Below, in pieces: positions 59,750 through 64,000 of a DNA stretch of 64,000 nt (its first letter is position 1; each line of letters opens with the position of its first letter). The notes under the pieces were generated by a model, which saw only the letters and a program-made list of their open reading frames with translations, had not been told where the DNA came from and did not search any database. This DNA is from Warburgia ugandensis (taxonomy: Eukaryota > Streptophyta > Magnoliopsida > Canellales > Canellaceae), in contig CP141126.1 of assembly GCA_035236585.1 (NCBI GenBank), forward strand, positions 6,709,001 to 6,773,000, in the 5' to 3' direction. Both the position numbers and the translations under genes were made by a program.

Positions 59750-60560
59750 AGCCATCTCAACTTATGTGTTTTAGGTCATTGACCATCTAAATATGGATGA
59801 CTAGGAAGCCACATCTAAATAAAACTCACCACTCAGAGCTAAAGAAACCCCCAGAGAAAACCACAATCAGAAACTAATATTGATTAAAAGCGCCTCTTTC
59901 CCCAAATCCCCTGATTTGCTTCTTCTGAAGTGTTTTTTTTGCCACAATTTTCCTGAATGCTACAGATCAGGCTTCGGAGGGGTTTCGGCTTTATTTTATG
60001 AGATGCTGCACCAGAATGAAAGCAGCTGACTCCAATTACAATGACATACATCATGGGGAGACGAGAGAAGAATCTTATGATGTGGAGGAACTGAAATCAA
60101 TTAAATATTGAACTGTATATTTTATAATGGTATATCTTTTTCCTTTTTTGTTTTTTTGGTTGACTTTCAATGATATTGTTCCAACCACTGATTAATGTTT
60201 TCAGCTCATAATGGCATTTTAGGTTATTTACCACGTAAATGAGGGTGAGAATAAGAATATGAAGCCGAATAAACCCCTTGGGAAAAAGAAAAAGAATGAT
60301 CAGAAACAAATATTGGTCAAAACTTTCTCACAAACTTCTCAAACTTTCTTCTTCTCAAGTGTTTTACTGTAGAAGTTTCCTTAACACTATAGATCAGGTT
60401 CCAAGATAGCGATTTCAGCCTTCTTTTTGAGAGTGGTGCTGCAGAAGAACAATATGTAGGAAGCTCACTCTGATGATGAGAGCATGCATCGCAGGTAGAG
60501 AAGGGTAAACAATTTCAAAGACAACGAGGAATTCGAATTGATTAAACATTTTTTGAATAA
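59750..60560 (-). repeat. Diverged direct duplication within the thioredoxin intron
   Basis: Two units about 450 bases apart share ATCAGAAAC.AATATTG, CTTCTTCT.AAGTGTTTT, ACAGATCAGG/ATAGATCAGG and GGTGCTGCAG/GATGCTGCAC with many substitutions between. It indicates an old tandem duplication of intron sequence. Confidence 0.65.
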
Positions 60561-62847
60561 TCTTACCATTGGATGTCTCATTTTAATTGCCTTCAGAGGA
60601 TGCTTTTATAAAGGATTTGTTGATTAGCTTTTGCAAGCTTTTACACAGTTGTCTATTTCTAGCTATATTGCAAGCATTCTTTATTAGCTTAACTGATCAA
60701 TGCTTACTTTGAAACTATTTGATGATTATTTCCAACTTTCATCCTTTAGGTGGCCATGATTTATTTTTGAAACTATATTGCCAGTTGGTTTTTCAAGGGT
60801 ACTTGTGTTTATCGTTCTTGGCGTTACTTCAAGGACTGTTTGGATCAAGGAAAATTTTCTTGTATAATGAATTCTTCAGTGTTTCACAAGATATTCAATT
60901 TTTCATTGGGAACTTTCACTCATAACTCTGCTTGACAAAAATTCTTCTATTGAGATATTTTACTTTTCATAGGAGGCATTTCTCCTAGATCAAACAGACC
61001 CTCCTCTAAATCTTACAACAGGATTATTAAAGAAATGATTGACACTCATTCCAAAACAATCTAGTATTGACAATTGACATCTAGCTCATTCTGATGACTT
61101 TAGAACCTGAAAATTTGGTTCTTATTCTGTCATAATATTCAAATTCGTCTTAACTAACTATAAAAGCATATATATGTGCTTTGGTTGTTTTCATTGACTC
61201 TATCTGTGATGACAGGTGAAATTACACAACACGCCATCAATCTCCATAGTAGATTATCAACCATGAAAGTAAGCAAGAAATTTCAACTTGCAAGCTCCAT
61301 CCATTTTGCTGACCTAACAAACAGAGTTGAAATACAAAATAGCAAACATTTCCTATCATTTGTTTGGTCATTCAACTAGACTGAAGAGTTGACCTCCATA
61401 TATAACAATTTCTATTTCCCAGAAACTATATTCCATGCCCTCCCATTCAGTTTGCTAACAACTCCATATCATCTCTCCAATGAATGAGTACATCTTTTCC
61501 TTATGTTGACCCACTTAGGCCACACATACCATCTAGTACCATGGTTTTTCTATAAACAAGATCAACCCTGTCATAATCATTATCGTCTTCAGTTCAGACC
61601 ATGATTCAAAATATTGACCAATACAAAGGCGTATCTTGACCAACATGTATCTTTGTAGGCTGGATTGAATATCATAATGGAAATCTCATACTATAATTTG
61701 CAAATAAGTACATGTTTAGATGCATTATATCTATTAATTGTATCAACCAATACATGGTAACTTGTCTTCATGGTAATCTCCTCACATTATTCTTACTTTC
61801 TTATGTTAATGGAATTTGGATTGATTCAGTGTAACAAGACATAAATCTACCATATTCAACCACATGAAACAAGATCTCAAGCATGAACCAATGAGTCAAG
61901 GTGGGCTGTTGAGATGTAGGGATTTTTCTATTCAAAGAAGAATCACCATTTCATCTCAATTTTGTTACATTAATATGCATAAATACTAAATAAGTGTTCT
62001 TTTTGATAAATTTTGATTAAATAGATCTTGCTTAAGCAAATCTTACTATTTTCTATCCTTTCATCTTTCACAAATATTGCAGTGAGCAACAATAGATTTT
62101 TACTTGTAATGCACAGATTAAGCTATATCTATGAAGAATATACATGAAGTTGAGTTTTCTTCTGTACATGTATCTGACTTCCATTTCTTAGTGATCTATT
62201 TCTATTTTCTATTTCATTTAACAAATGCATTATTTATGTGCTAAAAAGGTAAAGCTACTTATCCTGAATATGATCATCATACGCTATTAATCTGTATGCC
62301 AATTTTTATGAACTTTCTTTTACTTTTTCTGAATTCTTCAATGTTTTTAAATTCTTCATAAAAAACTTTAAGCTGGATCCATGTTTGTTTTAGTATTTCA
62401 TTGGCTTTTCTTTTACTTGAGCCTCTGCATTTATGTGGTTGCGCAAGTGTCTACCTAAAAAAAGGTCAAAATGAGACGAATTCAACAGAAAAGTAAAAGA
62501 AACAACTATTCAAAAAGAAATAGAAAAGGAGAATAAGAAATACAGCCTTCAATTGAAAAAAGGGAGACGAGAAACACAAACAAATCCATGTCCAAGAACT
62601 CAATTGAAGACACATTTACCTGATAAGAAATGTACATGAACCAAAAGAAAAAAAAAATAGATGCGGGAAATCCCAAGATTCCAACCTTATACACCCATTT
62701 TCCAAATGCAGTAAATAACAAGAAATAAATATCAAACACCCAATTGCCCAGTTCAACAATAAATTACTGGAACACAAGAATTTAAATTACCTAATTTGAA
62801 TGAAAGCTCGACAATAAAAAGAACAATAAACTTTTTCAATCACTTAC

Positions 62848-63061
62848 GGGTTTTGTCTGCCAGCTTGCAAAGAAATTTTCCGGTACGCTGTGGTTTCTTT
62901 CCAGAACAGAAATGGGTTGCAGGACACGAAATTCCCTTTCGCGCAAGGAAATTCTCGGGAAGAAGCTGGGTTCTCTTCCACGGATGAGCAAACGAGTAGC
63001 TTGTGTTATACTTCGCCACGAAAGAGGAGCAAGTTAAGGAGAGGGGCGCATGGTATGCCAT
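62848..63061 (-). CDS. TRXM3: Thioredoxin m3-type, exon 1 (transit peptide)
   Basis: Encodes 71 residues from the ATG at 63061: MAYHAPLSLTCSSFVAKYNT onward to CKLADKT, rich in Ser, Thr, Lys and Arg and poor in acidic residues, as expected for a plastid transit peptide. It ends at a consensus donor (ACCC/GTAAGTG) leaving one base of a codon. Exon 2 at 58370 needs exactly one base, and the join makes a Pro codon. The spliced protein is 177 residues, normal for m-type thioredoxins. The upstream in-frame codons lack an ATG. A CT-rich leader (CTTCTTCTTCTTCG) precedes it. The link across 4.5 kb is inferred; an mRNA read would settle it. Confidence 0.75.
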
Positions 63062-64000
63062 CGAGGTGAGAATGAGAGAATTCAATTCCTACCAGAAATT
63101 TGATTCGTTTGTTGGGCGAAGAAGAAGAAGAGGAAAGCGTGAGACAAAAGTGCGAGGGAATGAATTTTTCCAGACGGTCGGTTAATATAACGGACTATTT
63201 TTGTTAAATTACTAAAGTACCCTCACCCGCCAGGAAGCTCCCGCGAATCCCGTGGCCGTGTTGTGCGGGCCACCACTAGCAATCTTTGCCTGCAGATCCA
63301 GACGCTCAGAAAAGCGTCAGTGCTGTTAGTGGACGGGCAAAATTTTCTCCGATTAATGGCTAGGATAGTTCAGTGCATGCGATCTGGTTGGTCCAAGCTG
63401 TAATGGGGACCACACGGTTGTAATGTTATGTAGAGACTGTTAGTAAAACCTGGAATTCGTAGTCAAATTGCCAATTAGGTATTCGGAGCATGTGCCATAT
63501 AAAACCATATCCATTTACCGTCCAAATCATGATCAATGGAAGACATTGGACGGCTATAAATTAATAAAAACCGGAATTAGTAGGAGAAAAGGAGACAAGT
63601 TCAAGGAACCCAAGCACGTGCATTAGCAAGACTAGACCATATATTTCTGCATTTTCTCCTCAACTTCATATTAACTACAAAGTCAGGCGAACGCGTTCAA
63701 CAAACGCGTGGAACGTGCCTATGCCTTTGAGACCAATCGTTTTCAGACCTCTTCACTCGGAAGCATAGTTTAAAAACCAGGTGACCCGAATCGGCCGATC
63801 CGGATAGGATGGGATAGGTAGGAAACCTGGTTGGATCGTCCAAAAAATTTTAATGACATCATTATAATTTTGACTCGGTGGATCAGTAAGTCACATCGAA
63901 AAAATTAGGTAAATTTTTAGAAAATAGCTGCATTTTTTAGTGACTCGGTAAGTTTTAAAATTTTACCCTTCTCTCTATAGGTGACAGTGAACAAGAGTAC
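63062..64000. other. Upstream region of the thioredoxin gene
   Basis: The minus strand has a CT-rich leader at about 63110-63140 and a TATA-like GTTATATTAACC at about 63182-63193. Beyond 63200 no gene is recognised to the end of the window. Confidence 0.4.

Larger units (their letters stand above)
58371..62847 (-). other. 4.5-kb intron of the thioredoxin gene
   Basis: Bounded by GTAAGTG at the donor and CTACTTGCAG at the acceptor. AT-rich, with no coding exon recognised inside. It holds a long inverted repeat (58733-59080) and a diverged direct duplication (about 59750-60115 and 60200-60560). Intron size is unusual for this gene in small genomes but fits a large woody-plant genome. Confidence 0.7.

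Overview
The window looks like nuclear DNA from a flowering plant, probably a woody species with a transposon-rich genome (a magnoliid or early-diverging eudicot is a guess). Reasons: long AT-rich spacers, spliceosomal introns with GT..AG borders, plant-only families (SBT1-type subtilases, a RALF peptide, a CC1-like protein, a plastid thioredoxin), and Au-type SINEs, RTE and L1 LINEs, Ty1/copia and Del/Tekay-like LTR elements. About 11 kb or less is gene; most of the rest is transposon debris.

Genes. Two intronless, apparently intact subtilisin-like proteases of the SBT1 (tomato SBT3-like) group lie at 134-2431 (-) and 18338-20587 (+). Three broken subtilase copies accompany them: 9029-10423 (+, 3' half only), 37500-40199 (-, nearly full length, split by a LINE and a SINE) and 43379-44133 (-, C-terminal part). 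Together they form a birth-and-death cluster. Three unrelated genes follow: a three-exon COMPANION OF CELLULOSE SYNTHASE-like gene (31384-32553, +), an intronless RALF34-like peptide precursor (50886-51248, -), and a plastid m3-type thioredoxin whose second exon (58051-58370, -) I connect to a transit-peptide exon at 62848-63061 across a 4.5-kb intron.

Mobile elements. A decayed Ty1/copia element with both LTRs, PBS and PPT is at 11798-16160. A structurally complete gag-protease-only LTR element (TR-GAG type) is at 46830-50225, with two 624-bp LTRs about 4% diverged. A solo LTR of a related family (24649-25179) sits inside a solo Del-like LTR (23341-26991), which itself interrupts an Au SINE. 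Two more Del-like LTRs (33149-35845 and 35883-about 36720) are joined by only about 37 bp that includes a methionine-tRNA primer site. A long Del-like LTR probably fills 4979-8968. Three RTE LINE 3' fragments, one L1 RNase H fragment, six Au SINE copies and several tRNA-headed repeats complete the inventory.

Working together. The two intact proteases are probably secreted and the RALF precursor carries a dibasic RRSL site. That site is normally cut by a site-1-type subtilase (SBT6.1), not by SBT1 enzymes, so no pathway link is claimed. The CC1-like protein belongs to cellulose synthesis and the thioredoxin to plastids. No operon-like or biosynthetic cluster logic is visible. The most informative signals are the nested insertions, which give relative ages, a long hairpin repeat inside the thioredoxin intron, and the unusual two-LTR junction.
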